The notes under the pieces were generated by a model. It had not been told where the DNA came from. It saw only the letters and a program-made list of their open reading frames with translations, and searched no databases. From Litorivita sp040371945 (GTDB lineage: Bacteria > Pseudomonadota > Alphaproteobacteria > Rhodobacterales > Rhodobacteraceae), in the NCBI RefSeq assembly GCF_040371945.1, contig NZ_BAABWS010000002.1, positions 248,001 to 312,000 of the forward strand: DNA of 64,000 bases, read 5' to 3'. The translations under genes and the position numbers were made by a program. Positions 23,250 to 32,102 of the stretch are shown piece by piece. Every line of letters begins with the position of its first letter. Within the stretch, counting starts at the first letter, position 1.

Positions 23250-26188
23250 GCAAGACGCCTATCGCCTTTTCGGTCACTAAGGGCGGCAAGACCGTCAAAC
23301 CCGTGGCCAAACCCGCGGCGGCGTCCGCACAGCAGGACCGCGCCAAATCTGGTGCGATGTCGCATCTGCCCGCGCCCGATATTTTTGCTGAGCGCAAGCC
23401 TGAACCCTTTGCCACGCCCAAGCCCAAAGCTCCCCAATCTGCCGTCGCCGCGCCTGCCAAAACCGTGCGGGTTTTGTCGCCCAAACCTCAGCCGCGCGCG
23501 CCGCAATTGCAAGAAAATCCCGTCGCCAATGGCGCGCCCAAGCCCAGCCGCGCGGCGCAAATGCAAGCCGCCCTGCGCAGCGCGGCCCTGAGCGCGGGGG
23601 CGGCGATGCCTGATGTGAAGTCCGGCGCGGCCCGTGTCTTGCACCGCGCCCGCAAGGGCTTGCAACAGGCGCGCCCCGCAGCCGTTGCCCAGCCCTCCGC
23701 CGCGCCAGCCGCAACCCAAACCGCGAAGACGCCTGCGCCCGCACCCAGCCCCGTGTCAGCGCCCGCGGCCGAGACCCAAGCGCCGAAATCCCAAGCGCCA
23801 AAAACCAAAGCGCCGGTGTTCAAGGTCTCCTCGCCCAAACCGCAAAGCGCCGCCCCCGCGCCAGCGCCCGCCAGCGCCCCCGCGCCAGCACAGCCCGCGC
23901 GCAAACCCTCCGCCGCCGTGGTGCATTTGGGCGCCGCCGCCGAGGCCCTGCGCGCCGCCAATGCCTTGCCCGATATGGTCGCGCGTTTCGTGCCGAGCAT
24001 GGGCAAATCCGCCCCCCGCGCCGCCATGACCCCCGTGGCGGCCTTGGACGGCGCGCCCAAAGCGCCCAGCGTGCAAATGAGCCCCGAACAAATCCGCACC
24101 CGCGCCGAAATGGCCTCGGTCTATGCGGGGCTTTTGGGGGCCGAAGCACCCGCCGGTGATCTGCGCGATGTGTTGACTGCCGCCCGCGAAGCCGAGCCGC
24201 TGCGCGCGCTCGCCCGCACCTTGCAAAGCGCGGGGCTTGTGGCCGAAATCGCCTCCGCCGCCGAGGTCACGCCGGACCTGTGGCCCGCCATGGCGGCGAT
24301 GACCAACGGGCAAATCGTGCTCGTGCTGCGCCAGCGCGGCGGCGAGATGATCGTCTATGACGCCACCTGCACCGACAAACGCGCCCATGTGGATCTCTCT
24401 GAATTCAAAGAGTTTTTCTCGGGCACCTTGCTGCATGCGGAGGCGCCATTGGAACAATTGGCCCGCGCCCATAGCCCCAAGGGCGACAGCGGCCATTGGT
24501 TCTGGAGCCAGTTCGGCCGCTTTCGCCGCTACTTCGCCGAGATCGCCCTTGGCTCGCTGGTGGCGAACCTTCTGGCCGTGGCGGTGGCGCTGTTCTCCTT
24601 GCAGGTCTATGACCGCGTGATCCCGCATCAATCGCAGGCCACGCTTTGGGTGCTGGCCGCTGGCGCGGGGATCGCCCTGTTGATGGAAGCCTCGATGAAA
24701 ATCGCCCGCGCGCGGTTGATGGACGGGGCAGGGCGGCAGATCGAGCTATCGGTGCAAGGCATATTGATGGAGCGCATTTTGGGGATGCGGTCGGAGCAGG
24801 CGGGCAAATCGCCCTCGCAGCTGTTCTCCTCTATGCGCGAATTCGGGTCCGTGCGCGAATTTTTCACCGCCTCCACCATCGGCACTTTGGCCGATATTCC
24901 CTTTATTTTCGTCTTTCTCGCCCTTGTGGCCTCCATCGCCGGACCAGTGGTTTGGGTCTTGATCGCGGGCGGAATCTTGATGGTCCTGCCAGGGTTCTTT
25001 TTGCAAAAGAAAATGCTGCGCCTGACGGTCGAGACCCAAGGCGCCAGCGCCAAATCCTCGCGCCTGTTGCATGAGGCGGTGTTCGAGCTGGACACGGTCA
25101 AAACCCAGCGCGGCGAAGACCGTTTCCGCCGCCTTTGGGCCGAACTCACCACGCTCTCGGCGGTGAAATCCTCCGAGCAGCGCAAGATCGCGGCGGCGCT
25201 CAGTTTCTGGAGCCAAGGGGTGCAGCAAGCCACCTATGTCAGCGCCGTGATCCTTGGCACCTACCTTGTTTTTGCAGGGCAATTGACCGTCGGTTCGATC
25301 ATCGCGGTGGGTATTCTGACTGGCCGCACCCTCGGGCCGCTGACGCAATTGTCGGGCACGATGGCGCGCTGGGGCAATGTCAAAGCGGCGCTCGACGGGC
25401 TTGATACGATTGCCTTGGCCGAGCAGGACGAAGAAGAGGGCCGCAGCTATCTGCGCCGCGAGGCGCTGCGCGGGAATTACGAGCTGCGCAAGGTTAATTT
25501 CCGCTATGATGCCGAGGGCGGTGTCGATCTGGACGTGCCGCGGCTCAAGATCAAATCCGGCGAGCATCTGGCGATTTTGGGGGCCAACGGATCGGGCAAA
25601 TCGACCCTTCTCAAACTGATGAGCGGCCTGTACGAGCCGAGCGAGGGGCGCATCCTTTTGGACGGCACCGGCATGAGCCAGATCGCCCCGCGCGATTTGC
25701 GCCGCGGCATCGGCTATCTGGGGCAGGACGTGCGGCTCTTCTCCGGCACATTGCGCGAAAACCTGAACCTGACGATGATGGAGCGCGACGATGCGCGCCT
25801 GATGCAAGCTCTTGATTTTTCTGGACTTGGACCCTTTGTTCAGGCCCATCACAAGGGGCTTGATCTGGAAATTCGTGACGGCGGGCAGGGGCTGTCGGTG
25901 GGGCAACGCCAATCCATCGGCTGGGCGCGTTTGTGGCTTCAGGATCCGAAAATCTGCCTGCTCGACGAGCCGACGGCGGCGCTGGACCAGACGTTGGAGA
26001 ACACATTGGTCAGCCGTCTCGACGATTGGCTGCAAGGGCGCACGGCGATCATTGCGACGCACCGCGTACCGATTTTGAAGCTGACCGAGCGGACCTTGAT
26101 CATGCAGGGCGGGCGTTTGACGGTGGACGGGCCGCGCGACGAGGTTCTGGCCCATCTGAACCGCCAACCGCAGGTAAAGGGAGCCTAA
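23246..26188 (+). CDS. Type I secretion ABC transporter, LapB-like, with long Pro/Ala-rich N terminus
   Basis: Exporter of 980 residues. Residues 1 to about 270 are a Pro/Ala/Gln/Lys-rich, probably disordered extension. A C39-peptidase-like domain (about 275-400) follows without a recognisable catalytic Cys, as in LapB-type adhesin exporters. Membrane helices occupy about 425-690 and the ATPase domain about 735-975. The ATPase has Walker A GANGSGKST (about 779), signature LSVGQRQS, Walker B ICLLDEP and switch His in IIATHRVPIL. The TTG at 23246 overlaps the tolC-like stop (TTGA) and has GGGGAAGAG upstream; an internal start within the extension cannot be excluded. The neighbours identify the Ig-repeat adhesin as its likely substrate. 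Confidence 0.85.
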   Translation: MSKTPIAFSVTKGGKTVKPVAKPAAASAQQDRAKSGAMSHLPAPDIFAERKPEPFATPKPKAPQSAVAAPAKTVRVLSPKPQPRAPQLQENPVANGAPKPSRAAQMQAALRSAALSAGAAMPDVKSGAARVLHRARKGLQQARPAAVAQPSAAPAATQTAKTPAPAPSPVSAPAAETQAPKSQAPKTKAPVFKVSSPKPQSAAPAPAPASAPAPAQPARKPSAAVVHLGAAAEALRAANALPDMVARFVPSMGKSAPRAAMTPVAALDGAPKAPSVQMSPEQIRTRAEMASVYAGLLGAEAPAGDLRDVLTAAREAEPLRALARTLQSAGLVAEIASAAEVTPDLWPAMAAMTNGQIVLVLRQRGGEMIVYDATCTDKRAHVDLSEFKEFFSGTLLHAEAPLEQLARAHSPKGDSGHWFWSQFGRFRRYFAEIALGSLVANLLAVAVALFSLQVYDRVIPHQSQATLWVLAAGAGIALLMEASMKIARARLMDGAGRQIELSVQGILMERILGMRSEQAGKSPSQLFSSMREFGSVREFFTASTIGTLADIPFIFVFLALVASIAGPVVWVLIAGGILMVLPGFFLQKKMLRLTVETQGASAKSSRLLHEAVFELDTVKTQRGEDRFRRLWAELTTLSAVKSSEQRKIAAALSFWSQGVQQATYVSAVILGTYLVFAGQLTVGSIIAVGILTGRTLGPLTQLSGTMARWGNVKAALDGLDTIALAEQDEEEGRSYLRREALRGNYELRKVNFRYDAEGGVDLDVPRLKIKSGEHLAILGANGSGKSTLLKLMSGLYEPSEGRILLDGTGMSQIAPRDLRRGIGYLGQDVRLFSGTLRENLNLTMMERDDARLMQALDFSGLGPFVQAHHKGLDLEIRDGGQGLSVGQRQSIGWARLWLQDPKICLLDEPTAALDQTLENTLVSRLDDWLQGRTAIIATHRVPILKLTERTLIMQGGRLTVDGPRDEVLAHLNRQPQVKGA

Positions 26189-26192
26189 CGCC

Positions 26193-27380
26193 ATGGCCAC
26201 AGCCACCACAAACCTCGGCGCGCAGATGCAGCGCGAATTGCGCGGGCCGAGCGCCGTCATCTGGCTTTCGGTGCTCACGGTGTTCCTCTTTATCGCATGG
26301 GCCGCCTTTGCGTGGGTGGACGAGATCGTGCGTTCGGATGGCGAGATCATTTCCTCCTCGCGCCCGCAGATCATCCAGAACCTCGAAGGCGGTATCCTCG
26401 CGGAATTATTGGTAAAAGAAGGCGACGTGGTCGAACGTGGCGATGTTTTGGCGCGGCTGCACGGGATGCAATTCCGCTCGTCGGTGGATGATTTGCAAGA
26501 CCAGATCAACGCCCATGACATCCGCCGTTTGCGCCTTGAGGCCGAGCTTGGCGGGCAGTTCGATTTCGCCGTGCCGCAGGTGCTGATGACCCGCTCGCCG
26601 GACATTGTTGCCTCCGAGCGCGCGCTGTTGCAGGCGCGCCAGTCGGATTTTGTCAGCCGCCGCGAAGGGGCGCAGCGTGTGCTCGATCAGGCGGCCAAGG
26701 AAAAATCGCTTCTCGAAAACATGCTGGCGCGAAAAATCGTTTCATTGATTGAGGTTACCCGCGCGCGCAAGACCTATGCCGATGCCAAAATCCGCTATGA
26801 CGAGATCGTCACGCAGGCCGAATTGGACCGCGCGCAGGAATATTCCGAGACGCTCAAGGAACTGGCGACGCTCAAACAAAACCTCAAAGGCTCGCAAGAC
26901 CAGCTGTCGCGCACCGTGTTGCGCAGCCCGATGCGCGGCATTGTCAACGGGCTGTCGGTGACCACCATTGGCGGCGTGGTGCGACCCGGCGAGGAGATTT
27001 TGCAGATCATCCCCTTGGGCGAGGAGCTGTTTGTCGAGGCGCGCGTTGCGCCCAAGGACATCGCCAACATCCGCCATGGCCAAGAGGCGACCATCAAGCT
27101 ATCTGCTTATGATTACACGATTTTCGGCACGCTCAAGGGTAAGGTTGACGTAATTTCAGCCGATACGTTCAAGGACGAGCGCGCCCGTGAGGCCGACAAG
27201 GACGCCCATTATAAAGTCACGCTCAAGGTCGATATGGAGGCGCTCACCGAGCGTCAGGCGCGGGTCGAAATTCGCCCCGGGATGCAGGCGACGGTCGAGC
27301 TGCACACCGGCGAGAAAACCGTCCTGCAATATCTTCTCAAGCCGCTTTATAAATCCAAAGAAGCCTTCCGCGAGCCTTAG
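26193..27380 (+). CDS. HlyD-family type I secretion adaptor
   Basis: Membrane-fusion protein of 395 residues that bridges the ABC exporter and the outer-membrane channel. A single membrane helix lies at about 20-42. The split lipoyl/barrel-sandwich halves surround a long coiled-coil region (about 95-235), and the motif RSPMRGIVNGLSVTTIGGVV marks the return into the lipoyl domain. The C-terminal beta-barrel ends near residue 385. It starts four bases after the ABC gene stop, completing the operon adhesin, TolC-like protein, ABC exporter, HlyD. A strong terminator follows at 27415. No LapD/LapG-type protease control genes are present next to the operon. Confidence 0.88.
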   Translation: MATATTNLGAQMQRELRGPSAVIWLSVLTVFLFIAWAAFAWVDEIVRSDGEIISSSRPQIIQNLEGGILAELLVKEGDVVERGDVLARLHGMQFRSSVDDLQDQINAHDIRRLRLEAELGGQFDFAVPQVLMTRSPDIVASERALLQARQSDFVSRREGAQRVLDQAAKEKSLLENMLARKIVSLIEVTRARKTYADAKIRYDEIVTQAELDRAQEYSETLKELATLKQNLKGSQDQLSRTVLRSPMRGIVNGLSVTTIGGVVRPGEEILQIIPLGEELFVEARVAPKDIANIRHGQEATIKLSAYDYTIFGTLKGKVDVISADTFKDERAREADKDAHYKVTLKVDMEALTERQARVEIRPGMQATVELHTGEKTVLQYLLKPLYKSKEAFREP

Positions 27381-27414
27381 GGCCGGTGATTTTCCAGTGC
27401 GAGTAACCTCGGTC

Positions 27415-27452
27415 GCGCGCTCCTCGATTTATCGGGGGGCGCGCTTCATTTT
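27415..27452 (+). terminator. Terminator of the adhesin secretion operon
   Basis: Arms 27415-27428 and 27431-27444 pair over up to 14 positions (with G-U pairs), followed by TTCATTTT. It lies 34 bases after the HlyD-type gene. Confidence 0.65.
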
Positions 27453-27614
27453 GCGCGGCGCCTATGCGGCGAAAACCGCTGTCTGTATCGCGTCGGTATC
27501 ACGTCGGTATTGCGTCGGTGCGCCTGCGCCTGCCCCCATGCGGGCGCGTTTTGCGGTTGGCAGGGGCGCGGCGCGCCCGCATAAGGGCGCAGATCACGCC
27601 ATGAGGGATGCGCC

Positions 27615-28145
27615 ATGACCAATTGCCAGATTTGCTCGAACGAGGGGGCAAGCCCTCATGTTGTCGCGCCGCGTGACGACACGCTGGCGCTGTGCGGCAC
27701 CTGCGCCGAGGCCGCGCAGGGGGCGATCACCGACGGGCCGCAGTGGCAATGCCTGCACGAGGCGATCTGGAGCGAGGTGCCTGCGGTCAAGGTCACCGCA
27801 TGGCGGATGCTGCATGCGCTGCGCAGGCCTTGGGCCAATGATCTGCTCGATATCGCCTATCTGAGCGACGAAGAGGCGGACTGGGCGCAGGCGGGCATGG
27901 CCGATGCACAGGCCGAGGCGCAGGCCGAACAGGCTCTTCACCGCGACAGCAACGGCGCGGTTCTGGCGGCGGGCGATACGGTGGTGTTGATCAAAGACCT
28001 GCCGGTCAAAGGCGCGGGATTTACCGCCAAACGCGGCACCGCCGTGCGCGGCATTTCCCTTGTGGCCGATAACGCGGACCATATTGAGGGCCGCGTCGAG
28101 GGCCAGCGCATCGTGATCCTCACCCAATTCGTCAAAAAGAGTTAA
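27615..28145 (+). CDS. PhnA-domain zinc-ribbon protein
   Basis: Protein of 176 residues in the PhnA/YjdM family. The N-terminal zinc ribbon has two CxxC knuckles (CQIC at about 4-7 and CGTC at about 27-30). The C-terminal PhnA domain (about 110-175) has the characteristic sequence GDTVVLIKDLPVKGAG. Despite the name, the family is not needed for phosphonate use, and its biochemical role is unknown. An alanine/glutamine-rich linker (about 95-110) joins the two parts. The gene stands alone between the adhesin operon and a long minus-strand operon, with which it is convergent. The ATG at 27615 is one of two possible in-frame starts. Confidence 0.78.
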   Translation: MTNCQICSNEGASPHVVAPRDDTLALCGTCAEAAQGAITDGPQWQCLHEAIWSEVPAVKVTAWRMLHALRRPWANDLLDIAYLSDEEADWAQAGMADAQAEAQAEQALHRDSNGAVLAAGDTVVLIKDLPVKGAGFTAKRGTAVRGISLVADNADHIEGRVEGQRIVILTQFVKKS

Positions 28146-28194
28146 CGCGCGCGCCGCGCCCCTGCTCGGGTCGGCCCAGACCTAGACCCCAGAC

Positions 28195-28632
28195 CTAGAC
28201 CTCGACCCAAAGCGTCACCGGCCCGTCATTGACGAGGCTGACCTGCATATCCGCGCCAAACCGCCCCGTTTGCACCCTAATGCCCTCGGCGCGCATGGCG
28301 GCAATGAAGGCCTTATAGGCGGCCTCGCCCTCGGCGGGCGGGGCGGCGGCGGAAAATCCTGGGCGGTTGCCGCGCGAGGTATCCCCCGCCAGCGTGAATT
28401 GCGACACGATCAGCGCGCCGCCGCCCGTGTCGCGCAGGGCGCGGTTCATCTTGCCCGCCTCATCCTTGAATATCCGCAGCTTGGCGATTTTCGCCGCCAT
28501 TTTCGCAGGGGCCTCGGGCGCATCCCCCGCCATGGCGCAGATCAAGATCAACAGCCCCTCGCCAATCTCGCCCGCCACATCGCCCTCGATATGGACGGCG
28601 GCGCGGCCCACCCGTTGCACCAGCGCGCGCAC
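28195..28632 (-). CDS. dtd: D-aminoacyl-tRNA deacylase
   Basis: Enzyme of 145 residues that hydrolyses D-amino acids wrongly attached to tRNA. The two cross-subunit motifs are intact: SQFTLA (about residue 79) and NDGPVT near the C terminus. Length matches the family. It begins with GTG three bases after the nitroreductase stop and is the last gene of the long minus-strand operon. The start is supported by the conserved N terminus RALVQRV. A translation-quality enzyme at the end of an envelope-stress-like operon is not unusual and probably reflects loose operon packing. Confidence 0.9.
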   Translation of the reverse strand: MRALVQRVGRAAVHIEGDVAGEIGEGLLILICAMAGDAPEAPAKMAAKIAKLRIFKDEAGKMNRALRDTGGGALIVSQFTLAGDTSRGNRPGFSAAAPPAEGEAAYKAFIAAMRAEGIRVQTGRFGADMQVSLVNDGPVTLWVEV

Positions 28633-28635
28633 CGC

Positions 28636-29325
28636 CTACTCCTCGCGCCAGTCGAGCACTTCGCCGAGCGCGGCGCGCTCGGTGCGAAAGCCGTTGGCGG
28701 GGTGGTCCTCATCGGCATAGCCGAACGAGATGGCACAGGCGATGACGCGGTCATCGGGAATGTCGAAATGGGCGCGCACCTGATCGGAATAACCGGCGAT
28801 GGCGGCCTGTGCGATGCTGCCCAATCCGGCGGCGGCAGCGGCCAAGGTAAAGGCGGTGACAAAGCCGCCGCAATCCATCGCGCCGTAAGGGCCAAGCTCG
28901 CGCGCCGAGGTGACGATCGCCACATGGGGCGCGCCGAACAGGCGGAAGTTTTCGAGCATCTGCATCGCCGATCCGGCGCGGTCGCCCTTTTTGACGCCGA
29001 CCGCCTCGTATAGCTGCCAGCCGCAGGTGCGCCGCCGCTCTTGGCGCGCGCCCGAATAGCCCGAGGGAAATTCGAAATCGGAACTGCCGCTTTCTTCGAG
29101 CACCGCTTTCATCATCCGCGCGCGAAAGGCCTCGGTGGCGGGGGCGGCGGTGACGATCACCTCCCACGGTTGGGCGTTGCACCACGAGGGCGCGCGCCCC
29201 GCCATGCGCAGCAGATCCTCGATCACCGCGCGCGGTACCGGATCGGGGCGAAAGGCGCGGCAACTGTAGCGATCATGCAAAAGCCCGCGCAAAACGATGG
29301 AGGCCTCGGGGATATCACTCATCAT
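28636..29325 (-). CDS. Nitroreductase-family protein
   Basis: FMN-dependent oxidoreductase of 229 residues. The N-terminal FMN/dimer motif RYSCRAFRPDPV and the APSWCNAQPWEV segment are typical of the nitroreductase fold. The later GFVTAFTLAAAAAGLGS helix and ending are also as expected. The substrate cannot be predicted; members reduce nitroaromatics, quinones and enones using NAD(P)H. It may start at 29325 or at the adjacent ATG at 29322. It is packed three bases from dtd and 24 bases from the zinc-ribbon gene. Together with the Old Yellow Enzyme homologue at 32103-33506 it gives this operon two flavin reductases. Confidence 0.82.
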   Translation of the reverse strand: MMSDIPEASIVLRGLLHDRYSCRAFRPDPVPRAVIEDLLRMAGRAPSWCNAQPWEVIVTAAPATEAFRARMMKAVLEESGSSDFEFPSGYSGARQERRRTCGWQLYEAVGVKKGDRAGSAMQMLENFRLFGAPHVAIVTSARELGPYGAMDCGGFVTAFTLAAAAAGLGSIAQAAIAGYSDQVRAHFDIPDDRVIACAISFGYADEDHPANGFRTERAALGEVLDWREE

Positions 29326-29349
29326 GGGCGGGTCTTTTCCTTGTCTTGG

Positions 29350-30495
29350 TTACTGCTGTATCGCGGCGACATAGCCGATGGCCGCCGCGAGGATCAGCCC
29401 CGCAACCACCGCAACGGCGATTTTCCACGCGCTATAGGGCCGCGCGCCTTGCACCTTGCCGGTGCGGCCGTTGACCACGAAACGATAGGTCTTGCCCCGA
29501 TATTTATAGGCCGCCATCCAGACAGGCAGCAGAATATGTTTGAACGTTACGTCACGCACGCTTGTGTCGATGTCATGGATGCGCTGGCGGTCGCCGCCGA
29601 TGTCGAACCGCACGTCGCGGGCGATGGCGCGGTCCATGATGGCGCGCGCCTCGGCATATCCCTCCTCGAGCGGCACGCTATAGGCTTGGGCGCGAAATCC
29701 GGCGAGATATTCGGGCGCATAGGGCACCAGCGCGCTCAAATCCCACGGCTCGAGCGCATCGGTGAACCGTTTGGGCAGGGCGGTCGCGGCCAGCACCAGA
29801 ACATCATCGAAAAACCGCGCCACGCGTCCTGATTTGGGGGTCCAGCGGACCTTGGCCACCTGCACCTTCTGGCGCTTGCCGTCGCGCATGACGCTATGGG
29901 TCTCGTAATAGACGGTGCCGCGCTCGCCGCGATAGCGCGAGGCCGTATCGGCGTCAAAGGTCCAATAGGGCACATAGATGCCTTGCATCTTGCGCCCCTT
30001 ACGGGCGTATTTTTTCAAGCCCGAGGGCGCGAACCATAGCCGCCCGAGCCAATCACCCATCGCGCTGCGCGCGGCGCGCTCGTCAAGCGCAAAGGGCAAA
30101 ACCGCGCGCGGTTTGATTTGCCGCTGCGCGCCGGTGTCGGTGACCACGGGGGTGGCGCAAAACGGGCATTCGGTGGCATGCTCGCCCGCGCCAAGCTCGA
30201 TCTGCGCGGCGCAATTGGGGCAGTGCAGCGTGCGGATGTCTTGGGCTTCGGCCTCGGGCAGGGCGCCATCGAGCGCGGCGCGAAAATCCATCTCGGTGAT
30301 GGCGGCGGCGCGGGCGGGGGCTTGGGCAATGTCCATCGGCTCGTGATGGCCGCAAAAATCGCACACAAGCTGCGCCGCCGCCGGATCGAAGCGGTAATCG
30401 GCGCCGCATTGCGGGCAGGGAAAACGGTGCTCTTGCGGGCTATGCCCGCCGTCGTTCTGGCCGCTGCTCTGGCCTGCCTTGCGGGAGGTGCTCAT
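29350..30495 (-). CDS. Zinc-ribbon protein with C-terminal membrane anchor
   Basis: Protein of 381 residues. The first zinc ribbon is at Cys27, Cys30, Cys45 and Cys48 (CPQCG and CDFCG). A second CxxC pair set (CPNC and CPFC) lies at about residues 92-115. The middle part is a beta-rich domain found in proteins often labelled TFIIB-like zinc finger or, wrongly, helicase/primosomal. The last 25 residues are one membrane helix followed by a short tail. Homologues commonly occur beside SPFH proteins, as here. It probably sits at the membrane with its zinc domains in the cytoplasm. Function unknown; a partner of the SPFH scaffold is inferred from the neighbourhood. Confidence 0.72.
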   Translation of the reverse strand: MSTSRKAGQSSGQNDGGHSPQEHRFPCPQCGADYRFDPAAAQLVCDFCGHHEPMDIAQAPARAAAITEMDFRAALDGALPEAEAQDIRTLHCPNCAAQIELGAGEHATECPFCATPVVTDTGAQRQIKPRAVLPFALDERAARSAMGDWLGRLWFAPSGLKKYARKGRKMQGIYVPYWTFDADTASRYRGERGTVYYETHSVMRDGKRQKVQVAKVRWTPKSGRVARFFDDVLVLAATALPKRFTDALEPWDLSALVPYAPEYLAGFRAQAYSVPLEEGYAEARAIMDRAIARDVRFDIGGDRQRIHDIDTSVRDVTFKHILLPVWMAAYKYRGKTYRFVVNGRTGKVQGARPYSAWKIAVAVVAGLILAAAIGYVAAIQQ

Positions 30496-30498
30496 GGA

Positions 30499-30891
30499 TC
30501 AGCCCGCCTTTACGCCATGGTCAAAGCTGACGATCTGCGCGATCTGCTGCGCGGCGGCGCTGGTGTAGCGGATCACATGGCAAAACAGCCGCGCGCCCCC
30601 CGTATCGGTGACCAGCCGCCCCGAAACCGTGCCCGCCTTGCCTTGGGTCACCACCTGTTCGATGTAGATTTTGCGCGGCGGGCGCAGCGCGCCGAGCGCC
30701 GCCAGAATTGCGCCGCGCCCGACCATGACGGGCGCATCGCCGCATTGCCACGTGGCATCGGGCGAAAGCATCTCTTGCGCCATCGCGCCCGCGCCCATCA
30801 AGGCCAGCGCCAGCGCCTCGGCGCGGGTCTCGGCCGCGTCGGGGGCGGGCGGCACATCATGGCCGCGCTGTATTTCGGGCATGTCAGGCAT
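30499..30891 (-). CDS. NTF2/SnoaL-like protein
   Basis: Small protein of 130 residues with an NTF2/SnoaL-like cone fold suggested by the pattern TWQCGDAPVMVGRGAI and the following beta strands (KIYIEQVVTQG, GRLVTDTGG, LFCHVIRYT). No catalytic residues are obvious. The ATG at 30891 is chosen because the frame upstream overlaps the SPFH gene. It lies 50 bases after the SPFH gene and three bases before the zinc-ribbon gene. Its function is unknown; small NTF2-fold proteins often bind ligands or act as partner subunits. Confidence 0.68.
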   Translation of the reverse strand: MPDMPEIQRGHDVPPAPDAAETRAEALALALMGAGAMAQEMLSPDATWQCGDAPVMVGRGAILAALGALRPPRKIYIEQVVTQGKAGTVSGRLVTDTGGARLFCHVIRYTSAAAQQIAQIVSFDHGVKAG

Positions 30892-30941
30892 CACAAACGG
30901 TCCAAAATCGGGCCTTAGAAAAACGGGCGGCAGCGGCGCGC

Positions 30942-32084
30942 TCAGGCGGCGGGCGGCGGGGGCGGGGGCAGAACGGTGAAAAGCTGCGCCAGTTCCATCA
31001 CATCGCCCGCATGTTTCCACCCGTCCTGACCGGCGGTCCACACATAGGTCTCGCGGCTCAAACTGCCATCGGCGGCCATCCGGCCCATGGCGGCTTTGGA
31101 ATAGGGGCCTTTGGTGACGCCCGCTTCGGCGATATGCCACACATGTTCGGCGGGCGGCGGCGGGGGCGCGGCGGGCGCTGCGGCTTGCGGCGCGGGGGCG
31201 GGCGCGGCGGCGGGGCGCGGACCCCAAGGCCCCGCATTGCCCATCTGCGTGGCCATCGCCATGCCCATCCCCATGCCAAGCCCCGCACCCATCCCGCCGC
31301 CGCCATTGGGATTGGCGGCCGCTGCGGTCATCGCCTCGGCGGCGCTATATTGGGTGAAGCGGCCCAGATCACCGGCCAACCCCATCGAGGTGCGCTTGTC
31401 CAGCGCCGCTTCGACCGCTTCGGGCAGCGAGATATTTTCGATGTAAAGCTCGGGCATCGACAATCCGTAGGCGGCGATGGTTTCGGAAATCTGTGCCGCC
31501 ACCAGCTTGCCCAGATCGGCGGTATTGGCCGCCATATCCAGAACCGGAATCCCCGAGGAGGCGATCACGCGGCTGAATTCCTGCACGATCACATTGCGGA
31601 TCTGGAACGAGATTTCATCCATGGTAAACTCGCCGTCGGTGCCGACAATCTCGGTCAGGAAACGCGCCGGATCGCTGACGCGGATCGAATAGGTGCCAAA
31701 GGCGCGCAGCCGCACGGGGCCGAATTCCGGATCGCGGCAGATGATCGGGTTTTTTGTGCCCCATTTAAGGTCGTTAAACCGCGTCGTGTTGATATAGTAA
31801 ATCTCTGATTTAAAAGGAGATTTAAAACCGTGATCCCAGTGGTTCAACGTCGTGAGAACCGGCATATTGTTGGTCTCGAGCATATAGAGCCCCGGCGTGA
31901 AGACATCGGCCAATTGCCCCTCATGGACAAAGACCGCCGCCTGTCCTTCGCGCACCGTCAGCTTGGCGCCATATTTGATCTCGTGGTCCTCGCGCTCGAA
32001 CCGCCAGACCATCGTATCGCGGCTGTCGTCGGTCCAATGGATGACGTCGATGAATTCGCCGGTGAGAAAATCGAGAATGCCCAT
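30942..32084 (-). CDS. SPFH-domain protein with C-terminal GYF domain
   Basis: Protein of 380 residues related to the stomatin/flotillin-like YdjI ('virion core') group. The SPFH domain covers about 25-235. A Gly/Met-rich stretch (GAGLGMGMGMAMAT) and an Ala/Pro-rich linker follow. The C terminus (about 315-370) is a GYF_2 domain: aromatic start HVWHIAE, then TKGPYS, then the closing WKHAGDV. There is no membrane helix, so membrane contact is probably peripheral. Proteins of this type form large ring assemblies, and the GYF part would bind proline-rich ligands. Its neighbours, the zinc-ribbon, TelA and XpaC proteins, point to a membrane stress or scaffold role. Confidence 0.8.
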   Translation of the reverse strand: MGILDFLTGEFIDVIHWTDDSRDTMVWRFEREDHEIKYGAKLTVREGQAAVFVHEGQLADVFTPGLYMLETNNMPVLTTLNHWDHGFKSPFKSEIYYINTTRFNDLKWGTKNPIICRDPEFGPVRLRAFGTYSIRVSDPARFLTEIVGTDGEFTMDEISFQIRNVIVQEFSRVIASSGIPVLDMAANTADLGKLVAAQISETIAAYGLSMPELYIENISLPEAVEAALDKRTSMGLAGDLGRFTQYSAAEAMTAAAANPNGGGGMGAGLGMGMGMAMATQMGNAGPWGPRPAAAPAPAPQAAAPAAPPPPPAEHVWHIAEAGVTKGPYSKAAMGRMAADGSLSRETYVWTAGQDGWKHAGDVMELAQLFTVLPPPPPPAA

Positions 32085-32102
32085 AAGAATGGCTCCTTTC
32101 GG

